Assembly: GCA_964532875.1 (NCBI GenBank)
Contig: CAZHIZ010000071.1
Span: 1-16,152 of the forward strand
Source: Caldithrix sp964532875
GTDB lineage: Bacteria; Calditrichota; Calditrichia; Calditrichales; Calditrichaceae
Direction: 5' to 3'
Length of the DNA stretch: 16,152 nucleotides
Both the position numbers and the translations under genes were made by a program. Under the pieces are notes generated by a model. The model was not told where the DNA came from and made no database searches. It was given only the letters and a program-made list of their open reading frames with translations. Positions 14,671 to 16,152 of this stretch are shown here, piece by piece. The stretch's first letter is position 1. Each line of letters starts with the position of its first letter.

Positions 14671-16121
14671 CTTCGCTTGAAATATCCAAATTAATGCCGT
14701 TAATCATCGTGTTATTGACCCCTCTGGTGGGCATGTTGGTCATTGCCATAAAGCGCAACCATTTTTCGGTTATGTTTCTTTCCGTGCTGGGATTGGCCGT
14801 GGCTCTGGCCTGGATTCCTTCGGTTCGCCTTATTCCCATCACACGTATTGGCTCATTGTTAATTATTGATAATTACGCCTTGTTTTATTTTTCGATTATT
14901 TTCATGGCTGCTATTTTAATTATCATTGCTTCGTACGCTTATCTCGAAAAACGTTTTACAGGTAACAAGGAAGAATATTATTTGCTGATCGTAAGCGCAA
15001 CGCTGGGATCGGCTATTCTGGCCGCCAGCAGCCATTTTGCCTCTTTCTTTTTAGGCCTTGAAATTTTAAGCGTTTCCCTGTACGCCTTAATTGCCTACTT
15101 GCGACAAACAAGCGAAGGCATTGAAGCTGCCATTAAATATTTGATTTTAGCCGCCGTTTCTTCCGCTTTCCTGGTTTTTGGGATGGCTCTGGTTTATTCC
15201 CAGGCGGGATCCATGAGTTTTAGCGGAGTAATGGTCTTTCTTTCGCAGGCAGGACGCTACAATCTCGTTTTGATCAGCGGTTTGGCCATGATGTTGATCG
15301 GTTTCGGTTTCAAAATGGCTCTTGTACCTTTTCATTTTTGGTCGCCGGATGTTTACCAGGGCGCTCCGGCTCCGGTGAGCGCATTTATCGCTTCGGTTTC
15401 CAAAGGCGGTATTTTGGCCTTGCTTTTCCGTTTTTTCGCTCAATACGATATTGTGCAATCCAAACCTTTGTTTTTGATCTTTGCCGGTTTGGCCGTGCTC
15501 TCCATGTTCGGCGGTAACCTTTTGGCTTTACTGCAAAAAAATGTCAAACGCCTTCTGGCCTATTCTTCCATTGCCCACTTCGGCTACATATTAGTGGCCT
15601 TCATGGCCGGTAATCATAATGCCGATTTCAGCGGAGTAGATGCAGCTACCTTTTACATCGTTTCTTATTTTGTTACCATCATCGGGGCTTTTATTGTGGT
15701 CGGTATTCTTTCCGATAAAGAACGGGAAGCTTTTGCCCGCAGCGATTTTCGCGGGATGTACTGGAAACACCCTTGGCTTTCCGTGGCTTTTTCCGCCATG
15801 TTGTTTTCACTGGCGGGCATTCCGCTTACGGCCGGTTTCATGGGAAAATATTACATTTTAGCCAGCGGAATCGGCAGCGGAATTTGGTGGTTGGTCATCG
15901 TGTTAATCATCAATAGTGCCATTGGTGTTTACTATTATTTGCGCGTGGTGGTTGAAATGTTTTCCCCGGCAACGGAGGGTGAAACTTCGCTTCAAAATTC
16001 GGCTAAAATCGGATTGATGAGCGGCGTGGTGCTAACGTTGTTGACCCTGGCTTTAATTTGGTTGGGTGTGTACCCCGGCGGCATTATTGCAGCGATTAAG
16101 GCGTCTTCACTGGTATTTTAG
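14667..16121 (+). CDS. nuoN: NADH-quinone oxidoreductase subunit N, antiporter-like proton channel
   Basis: NuoN is the antiporter-like subunit nearest the NuoK/J side of the membrane arm. The 484-residue protein equals E. coli NuoN in length (485). Channel residues are present: E132 in FLGLEILSVSLYAL, K216 in GFGFKMALVPFHFW, K246 in ASVSKGG and K394 in GFMGKYYIL. SPDVYQGAPAPVSAF (226-240) and KRLLAYSSIAHFGY (294-307) are standard NuoN markers. About 14 membrane spans are expected. The ATG overlaps the nuoM stop as ATGA. It ends with TAG and closes the operon: only 31 bases follow in the window, with no clear terminator. Confidence 0.97.
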   Translation: MTSLEISKLMPLIIVLLTPLVGMLVIAIKRNHFSVMFLSVLGLAVALAWIPSVRLIPITRIGSLLIIDNYALFYFSIIFMAAILIIIASYAYLEKRFTGNKEEYYLLIVSATLGSAILAASSHFASFFLGLEILSVSLYALIAYLRQTSEGIEAAIKYLILAAVSSAFLVFGMALVYSQAGSMSFSGVMVFLSQAGRYNLVLISGLAMMLIGFGFKMALVPFHFWSPDVYQGAPAPVSAFIASVSKGGILALLFRFFAQYDIVQSKPLFLIFAGLAVLSMFGGNLLALLQKNVKRLLAYSSIAHFGYILVAFMAGNHNADFSGVDAATFYIVSYFVTIIGAFIVVGILSDKEREAFARSDFRGMYWKHPWLSVAFSAMLFSLAGIPLTAGFMGKYYILASGIGSGIWWLVIVLIINSAIGVYYYLRVVVEMFSPATEGETSLQNSAKIGLMSGVVLTLLTLALIWLGVYPGGIIAAIKASSLVF

Positions 16122-16152
16122 CCATTGCTCCGTCGAAAGCCGGATCTGCGAT

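Noticed and set aside
16122..16152. Possible terminator after nuoN (TCCG/CGGA pairing)
   Set aside because: It offers only a 4-bp stem with an 8-base loop and no T tract before the window ends.

Overview
The window carries a complete 13-gene operon for the proton-pumping NADH:quinone oxidoreductase (respiratory complex I), nuoA-B-CD-E-F-G-H-I-J-K-L-M-N, all on the + strand from about 1289 to 16121. A short, unrelated upstream unit precedes it: the 3' part of a probable THEP1-like NTPase gene (cut by the window start) and an overlapping gene for endonuclease III (nth). I see no tRNA, rRNA, CRISPR array, insertion sequence or phage gene, and no gene on the - strand that I would defend.

Layout. 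3-443: NTPase fragment. 433-1101: nth. 1102-1288: AT-rich gap with a good intrinsic-terminator hairpin (1203-1229), in which the nuo promoter should also lie. 1289-2350: nuoA and nuoB. 2351-2488: a 138-base gap inside the operon holding a GC-rich hairpin capped by a GTAA (GNRA) tetraloop. 2489-10217: nuoCD (fused), nuoE, nuoF, nuoG, nuoH, nuoI. 10218-10342: a second 125-base internal gap with small inverted repeats. 10343-16121: nuoJ, K, L, M, N, tightly packed; J/K, L/M and M/N each overlap by the four bases ATGA. The last 31 bases hold no recognisable feature.

How the genes work together. NuoE, NuoF and NuoG form the NADH-oxidising module (FMN and Fe-S clusters). NuoB, NuoCD and NuoI carry electrons to the quinone site next to NuoH. 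NuoA, H, J, K, L, M and N form the membrane arm that moves protons. All cluster-ligand cysteines I looked for, and the key charged residues of the membrane subunits, are present, so the enzyme looks intact.

Organism. The subunits resemble the Escherichia coli form of the enzyme throughout: fused NuoCD, a NuoG that keeps the extra N7 cluster ligands, and NuoK ending in MRG. The setting does not look enterobacterial. Overall GC is moderate (near one half, by eye), non-coding DNA is AT-rich, several genes lack a clear Shine-Dalgarno site, and the neighbours are nth and a THEP1-like NTPase, a family common in thermophiles. A Calditrichota or other FCB-type bacterium would fit, but this is a guess from style rather than a demonstrated assignment. 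The window is essentially a well-known respiratory operon. I found no convincing new system; the non-coding gaps inside the operon are the parts most worth a second look.
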